Below, one piece after another: positions 32,314 to 42,811 of a stretch of 64,000 bases of DNA (position 1 is the stretch's first letter; the number at the start of each line of letters is the position of its first letter). Made by a program: the position numbers and the translations under genes. Where the stretch lies: positions 105,889,170-105,953,169 of the forward strand of contig CM065801.1 in assembly GCA_033398695.1 (NCBI GenBank), written 5' to 3'. The notes below the pieces were generated by a model. It made no database searches and had not been told where the DNA came from. It saw only the letters and a program-made list of their open reading frames with translations. Source of the DNA: Orobanche coerulescens (taxonomy: Eukaryota; Streptophyta; Magnoliopsida; Lamiales; Orobanchaceae).

Positions 32314-34941
32314 TCTGTAACTTTTAGTTTTGGAAACAAATTGTTCTCGCTATCGTATTTTCTACTTCGGATCTTGGATTCGGTGCTAGTTCTCATATTT
32401 GTACCGTAAATCAGGATCTGGAACAAAGTAGGAAGCTTGGAGCCGGAGAAGTTATGATCACGGTGGAAGCGGGCATAGTGTCGAGGCGACCGACATAGGA
32501 TCACTTCTTTTGGGTTTAGAATCCGGTTTTGTTTTGACTTTAGAAGATGTACTTGTTTTGCCCAAGGGGCACAAAACATTGTATCCATTCGGTCATGGAC
32601 CGAAAAGGCTTTTCATTTTTCATTGGTGATGGTTCTGCAAAATTTATTTTAGAAATAAACTAGTAGGTACTTGCTACATTGTTGAATGGATTGTATCATC
32701 TAAATCTCAGCAACAAAGTAGTTGTGAATACTATGACTAGAAAACGTGGTAGGGATGAAACCAATCAAGTTTTGAAATGGCATCTTAGACTTGGTCATAT
32801 TGGTCAGACCAAGGTTTACAAGATGGAAAAAGATGGACTTATGGGTCCATTGGGATCAGATCCCTTTCCTACTTGTGAATCTTGCCTTAAAGGCAAAATG
32901 ACTAAGTCCCTCTTCACAGGGACTTTTGAAAGAGCCTCTAATAAACTGGGATTAATCCATACCGACGTATGTGGTGCTTTAGAAGCAGCACGTGGCGGAT
33001 ATAAATATTTCATTACGTTTACAGATGATCATACTAGGTATGGTTATGTATACTTAATGAAACATAAATTCGAGGCCTTTGAGAAATTCCAGGAATTCAA
33101 GGTCGAGAAACAAACTGGTAATCATATCAAAGCACTTCGATCAGACCGAGGTGGCGAGTATATGAGTACAGAGTTTGACGAGTTCCTTAAGGAACATGGA
33201 ATAGTTTCACAACTAACACCTCCAGGTACTCCTCAGTTAAATGGTGTGTCAGAAAGAAGGAACCGGACCTTGTTGAACATGGTCCGTTCCATGCCGGCTA
33301 TCTTGACTTGCCGATTTACTGTGGGGTATGCACTCCTTGCCGCGTATATCTTGAGCAGATGTCCTTCCAAATCCGTTTCCTAAAATTCCACATGAGATGT
33401 GGGAAGGAAGGAAACCAAGTCTTAATCACATTAGGATTTGGGGATGTCCCTATGTCAAGAAGACTAAGGTGGAAAAGTTGGAAGCTAGGTCTCAAGGGAC
33501 GTTTCATAGGATTCTGCCTGGGACGATGGGATATCTATTCTACATGCCCGAAGATCGAAGGATCGTTGTTGCTTTACAAGCACACTTCTGGAAGATGAGT
33601 TCATTCGGAAGGCGGAGCAGTAGAAGTATTTCTTTAGAAGAATACAATGAAACTCCTCGAGAGACACCTGTGCAAGAAACTGGAACCGAACTTTCTGAAA
33701 CACAAGTACAACCACCTCGTAGGTCTAGTAGGGTGTCTCAATTACCTAAGAGGTATAGTTTTTATGCACTTGGAGGAACTGGGTTTCCTCGAGGTTCCAA
33801 GTGATAAACAAGAGACCGACCCACGACCAATGACCTAGCAATGGTGGATGTAGACTCCATGAAATGGACTGTAGCAGTCTTCATGTAGTTGGGACCTTCA
33901 TTTTGATGAGACGGTTAAAGAGTTTGACTTCGTGCAAAATGAAGAGGAATCTTGTGTATACAAGAAAGTTAGTGGGAGCAAGATCGCATTCTTAGTACTA
34001 TATGTAGATGACATTCTACTAATAGGAAATGATGTGGGAATGCTCGATTATGAAAGCTTGGTTTTGAGTAATTTCTCCATGAAAGACTTGGGAGAAGCAA
34101 CCTATATTCTTGGTATTCGACTCACCGGGATAGAGCAAAGAGAACAATAGGCTTTTCCAGGCCCTCTATATAGATAAGATCTTAAAACGATTTAAGATGG
34201 ATGATTCTAAAAGAGGGTTCCTACCGATGCAATATGGAATAAAACTCACCTTGAAGATGTGTCCTCAAAGTGAGGAACAATGAAAGGAAATGAGTTATAT
34301 ACCATATGATTCGGCGATGGGTAGCCTCACATATGCTTTATTGTGTACGAGACTGACATTGCGCATGCCGGGAGCGTGGTAAGTAGGTTTCGGCCAACCT
34401 GGCCTGGGAACATTAGACCGCCATAAAAGAACGTTCTCAAGTACTTTAGAAGGACTAGAGATCCGGTTCTTATATATGGTGGTGGAGAACCGAATGTGAT
34501 GGGATTCACCGTATTGGACTTCCAAGGACGAAAGGCGATTCTATGTCTACTGCTACATTTACTCTTAATGGAGGAGCGATATCTTGGAATAGTGCCAAGA
34601 ATAGCTCGACTGCTAATTCCACTGTTAGCCGAGTATAAAGCGGCCTCGGAGGCCTCCAAAGGAAGAATTTAGAAGTTCTTGGGTAAACTTCACGTGACAC
34701 TGGTGCTGGCACACGAGCAGTACCACAGGCCTAGGAGCCAAGGTTTCATAACAGTTCCAAACATATTGAGAGAGAGTATCATCTCGTAAGAGCATTCGTT
34801 TGCAAAGAGATACATTGAGATGCATAGAGTAGAGTCAGCCGACTACGTCGCTGATCCACTGACCTAGCCAATTTCTCATATTAGCTTAGAGCGTCATCTG
34901 GAGAACATGGGTATTAGATACCATAGTGTGTGGCATTGAGT
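32314..34941 (+). pseudogene. pol: Copia-1 pol, with an RT deletion
   Basis: A protease remnant is near 32378 (ATTCGGTGCTAGTTCTCAT), where the DSGASSH codons are one base short. GAG_pre-integrase (HLRLGH...CESC) and the integrase core are open at 32679-33383, with HTDVCG, RSDRGGEY and GVSERRNRTL carrying the D, D, E residues. Frame changes follow to 33837. About 700 bp of RT is missing next, because 33838 joins to the second half near 33890. RT resumes with VLYVDDILLIGND (open 33932-34150). A worn RNase H region runs to about 34930. Confidence 0.8.
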
Positions 34942-34954
34942 GCAAGTGGGAGAT

Positions 34955-36964
34955 TGTTAGGAGTATGCCCTCGAATGCCACTCAGAGGTTGTTGAGTGAG
35001 GGCATTGTACTTGTAATTATGTAAACCATTTATATAAGGCAAAGGAATGTTTCTTTATTTACTGGTAGTTACTGGCATTCCTAACTCGTAAATATACATA
35101 TAGAAACTAGTCCGTGTATTTGAGAACAAAACGTTCCACTCCTTATTGGATAAAGGGGTCGGCACTGGAAAGGTTTATAGCTCAAATACTTAATCGTTCG
35201 CAAGTCGATGAAACTTGGTAGGCGATAAGTTTATGTGAAGACATGTATGACGTGTTCTTAGACAAAGGAGAGAGCCTGTCGAAAACTAATAGAAAGTGTG
35301 AGCACAAGTTATAGGTATGCTAATTAGATTAGTATAATCGAACCGACACAACAACGATTCGTCACACGGATTTCACTCCGGGACAGTCAATGACGGAATC
35401 GAAAGGTTGTGATAGGTATTCGTGAACCTTCGACTTGAGGATTTAGTAGGGATGTGCTTGTGACGTCAAGATTTTCATTAGAGTAGTTCGACCCTGTAAA
35501 CCGGAAGGCGGGAGTCAACCTCGACGTGCATCTTGATGGGCAAGTAGCAGGTCCTACTGAATACCAAGATAGAATTCTTTCTCCTGTTAGTGAACGGGTT
35601 ATATGTCCTATGCGGTTATTGGCAGATGAGATCATAAGTCTTTGGCCAAAGCATTGGAGCTAGCTGTATTAGATACACGAGAGCTCGATGATCTCAATTT
35701 GCATTAACGCATGCATAGAGTCAAGTACAGATAGGGTTTGACTGACCGTGACCCTATAACTTGATCGGGACATTTGAAAGAAGGGTTTATACGTATACTG
35801 GTATTCACGACAGAATGGTTCTTGAATGATCCCAATCATTCGTTCTCGATCGAGTGCAGTAGGCCACCAGGCTGGCTAGGTGGTGCTACTACTCTTTGGT
35901 TCCTCCCATTGCTGACTGAGACGGACCTACCGAGTCGCGCATTAGGATTGACGACGGAATGAATCGAGCTTAATCTCTCATTATAAATATTAGATATTGG
36001 ATATCTAATTTGGGACATTGGATGTCTAAATCGATTTATTGGATAAATTGATTTACGGCCTAATGGATTAAATAAATTACTGGGTGATTAATTTAATTCG
36101 TGAATATAATTATTTCTTGGAGAAATTAATTATGTTATTATGTATTTGATATGGTTAATTAATTAGATTAATTGATCGATATAAATACATCGGAACGGAA
36201 TCGGAGTTTATCTGTTTGGACTCACGGAGTCCAAACGCAATGAACTCGTCCTATTTCTTCATCATGGCCGTCCCCCCTTCCCCACACCTTGACAAGACTT
36301 TGATTTTTAAATCAATTGGAATCTTGATTAGGTGTTTAATGAATAGATATTTGATATCTTTTTCAAAGTTGGGTTAAACATGAGTTGTTCTCATGTGGAA
36401 AGGAATTGAATAAGAAGAGAAGACTTCTCACTCTCTTTAGAGGGATAAGCAATCCGTGAGATACATTAAGAGAGAGAGAGAAAGTGAGACTTTGAGTTTA
36501 AAACACTTATCTTCATCTTCTTCTTCAACTTGTTCTTGGTGATTCTTGGAGAAAAATCAAGAAATAAATGAGAGTTGTGAGTTATACACTTAGAGTGTGA
36601 TAATCTCATATTGGAAGCTTCATCACTTAGCTCTAGCCGTATCCTCGGAGGATAGCAAGGTGATTGTCGTTCCGGTCGTTTCTCCGGCACGTGGCAAGTA
36701 GAGACGCGGTACTTTCGGCGTTGGATCATTCAAGAGCTTGGAGCGGATTGAATTGAAAGGAGATCGCCTAAAGCTTGGGGAATAGCTCGAGAGAAGGTTA
36801 TCCATCTAATCAACGGACTACAAGGGTGAGTTTCTATATCTCTTGTTATTCGTTTTGATATTCGTATATACGTAGCTCGATCGATCCTCGTAGGGATTCG
36901 GATCGAATTAATTTTCGTTTTACCGCTTCCGCTGGGCCTTCGATTTAGGCACCGAATCCCAACA
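34955..36964 (+). repeat. Copia-1 3' LTR, with PPT just upstream
   Basis: 2010 bp, same termini as the 5' LTR. The PPT GCAAGTGGGAGAT (34942-34954) abuts it. It is followed by CCAAC, the right target copy. Confidence 0.9.
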
Positions 36965-36969
36965 CCAAC

Positions 36970-38100
36970 AACAGAGGTAAAGCCAATCGATAATCTAACT
37001 CGCTTACTCGATTCAAAATCTCACACGGTCCAATCAATCTCGAACTCAACTTCCCCCGTTTTTCCGAAATGGAAAATACCTCGACTCGGGGATACCTTGA
37101 CCAAAACGGGGTCACCCGTCTCGAACTCTAGTGGTCGACGACGATTATCTGCATATGATTTCCGTCGACTCTGGGCAGTCAACAGACGACTCCCGATCAA
37201 AGCTACCTTCTCCCGGGCGGCTATAAGTATATCGGGCTCGGTGCCGATGACTCTGATGGGTCGTCCCAACACAAGGGAGATCGACAACCGTACCAGGCCT
37301 CGTAAGGTGCTACCTTCATCGAAGCATGCCAACTATTATTGTACGTGAACTCAATCAACGGTAATTGGGCTTCCCAATCATCTTTCCAATCGAGGACGCA
37401 TGCCCTCAACATGTCCTCTAATGTCTGAATAGTCCTCTCTGATTGTCCGTCGGACTGAGGATGAAAAGCGGTATTGAAATTAAGTTGAGTTCCCATAGCA
37501 CGATGAACTGATTTCCAAAAATGAGACACGAATCGTCCGTCACGATCGGAAACGATACTTTCATGAGTACCGTGCAGTCTCACTATCTCTTTGATGAACA
37601 ACTGGGCAAGTCTCTCGAGACCCCACGTATCCTTGATCTCAAGGAAACGATCTGACTTAGATAGCGGTCCACGATCACCCAGATCGTATTCATGCCACGA
37701 CGACTCGTCGGCAACTTGTGAAGAAATCCATAGAAATGCCTTCCCACTTCCATTCTGGAATAGGGAGCGGTATCAGCATACTCGCCGGTCGCTGATGTTC
37801 AATCTTGACTTGCTGATAGGCTAAACATCTCGAAACAAATTCCGCGACTCCTCGCTTCATATTACTCCACCAGAAATGTTGTTTGAAGTCCTTGTACATC
37901 CTGCTAGACCCCGGATGAACCGGATAAGGGGTAGCATGAGCTTCTCTCAAGATCGAGATTTTCAAATCATCATTCGCCGGCACACACAACCGATTCTCAA
38001 ATCTCAAGAGTCCATCCTCGTGGACCACAAATCCAGGGGCTTTCCCCTGTACCACATCCTCGCGGATGAGCAACAAAATGAATCTGAACTTTGATTCTCC
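36970..38100 (-). pseudogene. pol: Gypsy integrase with post-integrase region
   Basis: On the minus strand, the H2C2 zinc-binding part (38076-37690) reads HATPYPVHPGSSRMYKDFKQ and later RCLAYQQVK, where the second Cys of the usual C-x-x-C is Tyr. WKWEGISMDFFT starts the catalytic core. The core continues in another frame at 37601-37221 (SDRDGRFVSHFWKSV, FHPQSDGQSERTIQTLEDML) with the expected D and E residues. The post-core segment (37332-37021) has RRKSYADNRRRPLEFETGD and runs into the copia-1 insertion. Frame breaks fall near 37690 and 37300. Confidence 0.85.
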
Positions 38101-38229
38101 CTGATTTCCTCCTCAAGTGATGATGAAATCTCAAACATACAAAGCTGTCCCTGAACTTGCTGAAGCCGGACCTCGATCTCGGGTCTAAGGAATTCCTGCT
38201 GAAGCTCCTTCTGAACTCTTGAAACGAGC

Positions 38230-39215
38230 AAGCATCTGCCCCTGAACGGACTTACGACTCAAGACGTCGGCGACAACATTCGCCTTGCTCGGGTGGCAAA
38301 GGACCTCGATATCATAATCTTTGATTAGTTCCAACCACCGCCTCTGTCACATATTTAACTCCTTCTGAGTAAATATATACTTCATCTCTTGTGATTGGTG
38401 AATAACTGACAGGTGACGCCATAAAGGTAATGACGCTAAAATTCCAACGCGAAAACCACGGTTGCTAGCTCCGGTCGTGGGTTGGATAATTAATCAGCTA
38501 ATCCGAGGAAACTTCGGATTTACTTAACATCTTTCGGAGGTTGCCAATCTCGGATAGCCTCCGTCTTCTGAGGGTCGGCACGATCTCTGACAGATGAAAT
38601 TACATGCCCGAGAAAATCACTTCGGACATCCAGAACTCACAATTGGAAAGCTTACCATGAAGTTGCTCGCATCTCAACACGTCGAGAACCTGATGAAGAT
38701 GTACCTCGTTTTCCTCTCGATCACGAGAATAAGCCAAAATGTCATCGATGAAGACAACAACAAACTGATCCAAAAAGTCGATGAAAACCCGATTCATTAA
38801 TTCTATGAATACCGCAGGTGCATTAGTTAGCCCGAACGGCATAACTACGAACTCATAATGACCATAGCGTGTACGAAACGCCGTACTTGCGACACCTGAC
38901 TCTTGAATTCGCAGCTGACGATATCCAGATCTTAAGTCGATCCTGGAAAAATACTGAAGTTCCCTGAAGTTGATCTAAAAGATCATCAATACGGGGTAAG
39001 GGATACTAATCTTGATCATCACCCTGTTCAACTCCTGATAATTAATACACACACGAAATGAACCATCCTTCTCCTTGACAGATCACACTGGTGCTCCCCA
39101 CGGGGACGCATTCGGTTGGAGATACCCTTTTTCGAAATATCCTTCAAGTTGAATCTTCAACTCCTGTAATTCGGTCGGGGCCATCCGATACGGTGCCTTC
39201 GATAACGGGGACGTA
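38230..39215 (-). pseudogene. pol: Gypsy reverse transcriptase and RNase H tail
   Basis: On the minus strand, [19 protein letters not shown] and [13 protein letters not shown] mark the RT start, followed by an in-frame stop before VKEKDGS (about 39080). The second half (38842-38600) is open, with [12 protein letters not shown] and the catalytic FIDD in [13 protein letters not shown]. Most of RNase H is missing. Only its end (QKELNM...HPSKANVVADVLSRKS, about 38390-38240) remains. Confidence 0.85.
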
Positions 39216-39271
39216 CCGGCTCCAACTCACTCCTGAATTCCACTACTCTATGTGAAGGCAACCAGATAACT

Positions 39272-39780
39272 CGTCTGGAAAATACGTCGCCAATCGATGA
39301 CAATGATACCACGCATGATTGAACATTTCGATTGCCATAGAATGGTCAATCGATAAAAAGTTATACAATGAATGATCAAACATCTCGATTGCCTTAGAAA
39401 AGCCAATCGATGAAAATGATACAATGAATGATTGAATGACTCGATTGTCTTAGAAAGGCCAATCGATGAAAATGATGTAATGAAGGATTGAATAACTCGA
39501 TTGCGTTAGGAAGGTCAATCGATGAAAATGATATAATGAATGATTGAATGACTCGATTGCCTAAGAAAGGCCAATCGATGAAACTGATGTAATGAAGGAT
39601 TGAATAACTCGATTGCCTTAGGAAGGTCAATTGATGAAAATGATATAATGAATGATTGAATGACTCGATTGCCTTAGAAAGGCCAATCGATGAAAATGAT
39701 ACAATGAATGATTGAATGACTCGATTGCCTTAGAAAGGCCAATCGATGAAAATGGTGCAATGAATGGTTGAATAGCTAGA
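39272..39780 (-). repeat. 56-bp tandem repeat (about nine copies) where gypsy protease/RT start is expected
   Basis: CTCGATTG recurs at 39384, 39440, 39496, 39552, 39608, 39664 and 39720, exactly 56 bp apart, with worn copies starting at about 39272 and 39328. Each unit includes TCGATTGCC TTAGAAA GGCCAATCGA, which can fold into a stem of about 9 bp. The length is not a multiple of three, and open frames across it are incidental. Confidence 0.9.
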
Positions 39781-40369
39781 TGGCGGAATTTCTCTGCTTC
39801 CGCCATAATAATAATTCTACTGGAACAACGGGGATTACTTCCCTGAAGCACCCATTCGACAACCAACGACGGAAAGATAGCGACCAAACGCTAACAACCA
39901 CTGAGGATAGTATCAAGACGATTAAACCGACTAATACCGAAAACTACATCGTCCTAAGATAAATTCACCACGATTAGGTCCACCAACCAATCGCGGTCAC
40001 TAAGCTTACTTCGGTATGATTCCGAAAATTCTTCCATCGTCAGGTAGACCGATGGTATGAGGTCCACAAGCAATAGGACTATCCCGAAATAAGTCTACTC
40101 AAGCATGATTCGAAAATGAAAGAATGCGGTGTACCAGCATTAAAAAGGTACACACAGGTTGAAATAAAATTACGAGTATACCTGAAATCATCCGGGCCAC
40201 CGGATCGTCGATCCTCCTCATCATATGAATCTGGGACTTGCCGGCCCCCGAACCGGACGCTCCCGTCTGATAAATATGAGCCCCAACTCTCTTTGCTTCC
40301 ATTGTCTTAAACGACGTTGACAGAGCAGTCTGATTCTGAATCGCTAATTGCTTCGGGGCCTGAGATGCC
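39781..40369 (-). other. Gypsy region between gag knuckles and the 56-bp repeat
   Basis: Part (to about 40099) reads on from gag on the minus strand (NQTALSTSFKTMEAKRVGAH). No protease active-site motif (D-S/T-G) could be found. The sequence from 39781 to about 40090 gives only short frames. The protease is probably lost or unrecognisably worn. Confidence 0.5.
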
Positions 40370-40920
40370 GCCGGAGCCGACTTGGAGTCCTTTCGGCAAA
40401 AACGGGCCTTATGCCCAAAATTCCCACAATTATAGCACGTGATAGACGGTCTCAGACACTTGGTGCTGACATGACCCGGTTCTCCACAATTAAAACAGAT
40501 GATGGCCGAATCGCCGCCGATTGAGATCCCGCACGATTATGCACGAAGGAGGTCGCCGAAACGATAGGACTCACACGAGGCTTCTTGAAGGTTGGACCGC
40601 CTTCGGATTGATTACGCCGTTGATTTCTTGCTGACAAATGAAGGTTGTTGTTCAGCACTTTCCTTAGCAGCTGGCTCATACGGGAGAGTTCTCTCGATTA
40701 ATCCGGCCAGAGTGGCGCAATGATGATTGAGCAACTGCACATGGGTCATCATGGCCTGCATAAAAGTGAGTGGATCAACCCGAACATCTTCTGATCGAGC
40801 CGAGACCTGGGCACGATTTCCCGGCAGCGAGTGATTATTTCTCGGGTTTCGGCCCGCACCGCGGCCTCTCCCCGTGCATCCCCTGACAGCTCTCTCCATA
40901 CTGAAGTAGGAAGGTCGCAT
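40370..40920 (-). pseudogene. gag: Gypsy gag, capsid domain deleted
   Basis: On the minus strand the N-terminus (40920-40612) is Arg/Gly-rich (CTGRGRGAGRNPRNN), followed directly by a linker (GGPTFKKPRVSP) and two adjacent zinc knuckles. The knuckles are CFNCGEPGHVSTKC (about 40497-40456) and CYNCGNFGHKARFC (about 40437-40396). The Retrotrans_gag capsid domain of about 200 residues that should lie between is absent. A frame change falls near 40612-40679. Confidence 0.75.
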
Positions 40921-40987
40921 AATGATTATATTTCCCGCATGATTAGCACGTTATGATTATGTCATGAGATGATGAAAATGAGTATAC

Positions 40988-42811
40988 TGTTGGGATTCCT
41001 CAGAAAATAAACGCAACGGAAGAATAAACGGAATCCCTAAGAGGATCGATCAAGTAACGTATATACGAAAAAAAAAAAACGAAGATCAAGGAATCAAAGT
41101 CCCATACCTATGATGTCTCTGAAAAACCTTCGTATGATGATGATGATGATGAAGAGCCCTTCGTTCCAAGCACCTAAAGCAAGATGCCTCTACTTCACAC
41201 GCCGGAACTTGATGGAAAAATCGACAAGCTTCCTTTCTTCAAGAATGCGGCTAGGGAAGCTTGTAGGAATTTTCTCTCTCAATGTATTCTTCTTATATCT
41301 TGTCTCTAAGATCAAGATGAAGTTTTCTACCTTACTCTCTCTCTCAAATTCGTGATTATGAGTTAAAGCAAGAAGAAGTTATCATAACTCCTTTTTAAAG
41401 ACTTTTATTTATAAAAAAATGAAAGTCTACCTTTAACACATGATTGAGGGTATCAAATACACCTCACATATGTCACCTAGTGACATAAAATAAGTATATA
41501 AGAGACAAGAGATGGAGGGGTGGTGGCCTTAAGGGAAATTTCCAAGAAGACGGGTCGAATTTACTCGGCTCGTGTACTGGATGTTCGTCAAAACGAATCC
41601 TCGTGTACCGGATGTTCGTCAAACGAATCCATTTTATTTCCAATGTGTTTGGACTAATTAATTAATCCAATTAATTAATTATATCAAACACAAATATATA
41701 TTTCTCTAAGAAATATAATTTATGAATTAAAGTAATCACCCTGTAACTACTTACAATTCATTAGACCGCTATTTGATTTATCCGATAAATCAAAATTAGA
41801 TATCTAATATCTAATATTATAAGAGAGATTTTTAATTCATATTTATCCATCAATGATCCTATTGCGCGACTCGTAGGTTCGTCTCACCGGCATTGGGAGG
41901 AACCAATGAGTGCGGGCAACACTTAGCCACTGGCGGGCCGCACCGTAAACCCCGATCGAGAACGAATGAACGAATCATTCCGTAACCATTATGTCGTGAA
42001 TACTATATACGTATAGACCCTTCATCGATGTCGGTCAAGTCTTCGGTCACGGTAAAGTCAAACCCTACTGTTGACTAAACTCTATACATGTGTTAATGCA
42101 AATCAAGACCGACTGATTAATAGTGTATCTAATACGACTATATCGTAATGCTTTGCCAAAGACTTATGATCTTATTTGCCATTAACCGTATAGACATTCG
42201 CCGCTCACTAACAGAGATAGAATCCTTTCTTGGCGTCAAAGAAAGATCGCTACTCGCCCGTATAGTCCGCACTTCGAGGTCGACTCAAGAATTAAGCAAA
42301 TGAGTCTAACTACTCTAATGACAAACTAAACGTCACGAACACATCTTCTACCGAACCCTCAAGTCAAAGGTCCACGTATACTATCACAACCTTTCGATTC
42401 GTCATCGACTCTTCGAGAGTGAATACCGTGTGATCGAATCGAGTATGAGTCGTGTTCGAGTATCTGTCCCACCAATATACTTATAACTATGCTATCAAGA
42501 CGTGCACACGTCCTAGCATCGATTATACAAGTCTTATTAAAACTTAATGTCTGTTAAGTTTTATCGACTTGCGAACTAGTTAAGCATTCGAGCTCTAAAC
42601 ACTTCTAGTGCCTATCTCCTTATCTCTATAAGGAGTAGAATGTTCACTCTCAAATGCAAGGACTACTATTCTATATACCAAATCACAATGCCGGTGATAT
42701 ACAATAATATAGAAATAATAATTGCCTTATTAAATATAATATTCATAATTACAATACAATTGCTCTCACTCTCTCATCCTCTGAGTGGCATTCGAGGGCA
42801 TATTCCTAACA
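40988..42811 (-). repeat. Copia-2 LTR, left copy (3' LTR)
   Basis: 1824 bp; on the plus strand TGTTGGGATTCC...TATTCCTAACA. It is nearly identical to 48393-50211. A (GAT/ATG)n run is at 41135-41152. On the minus strand a donor CATAG|GTATGGG is near 41112. It is bordered by the PPT complement ATCTCCCACTTGC at 42812. Confidence 0.9.

Larger units (their letters stand above)
27754..36964 (+). mobile_element. Copia-1 (Ty1/copia) inserted in the gypsy
   Basis: Two 2010-bp LTRs (27754-29763, 34955-36964), TSD CCAAC (27749-27753 and 36965-36969), an iMet primer site and a PPT. The order is gag, protease, integrase, reverse transcriptase, RNase H, which is Ty1/copia. The lineage looks Tork/TAR-like from gag and integrase wording (moderate confidence). 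All coding parts are broken and part of RT is deleted, yet the LTRs are almost identical apart from one cluster of changes. Confidence 0.9.

Noticed and set aside
39394..39887. Minus-strand ORFs rich in Ser/His/Phe
   Set aside because: They cover the 56-bp tandem repeat, whose length is not a multiple of three, and have no homology to gypsy proteins.
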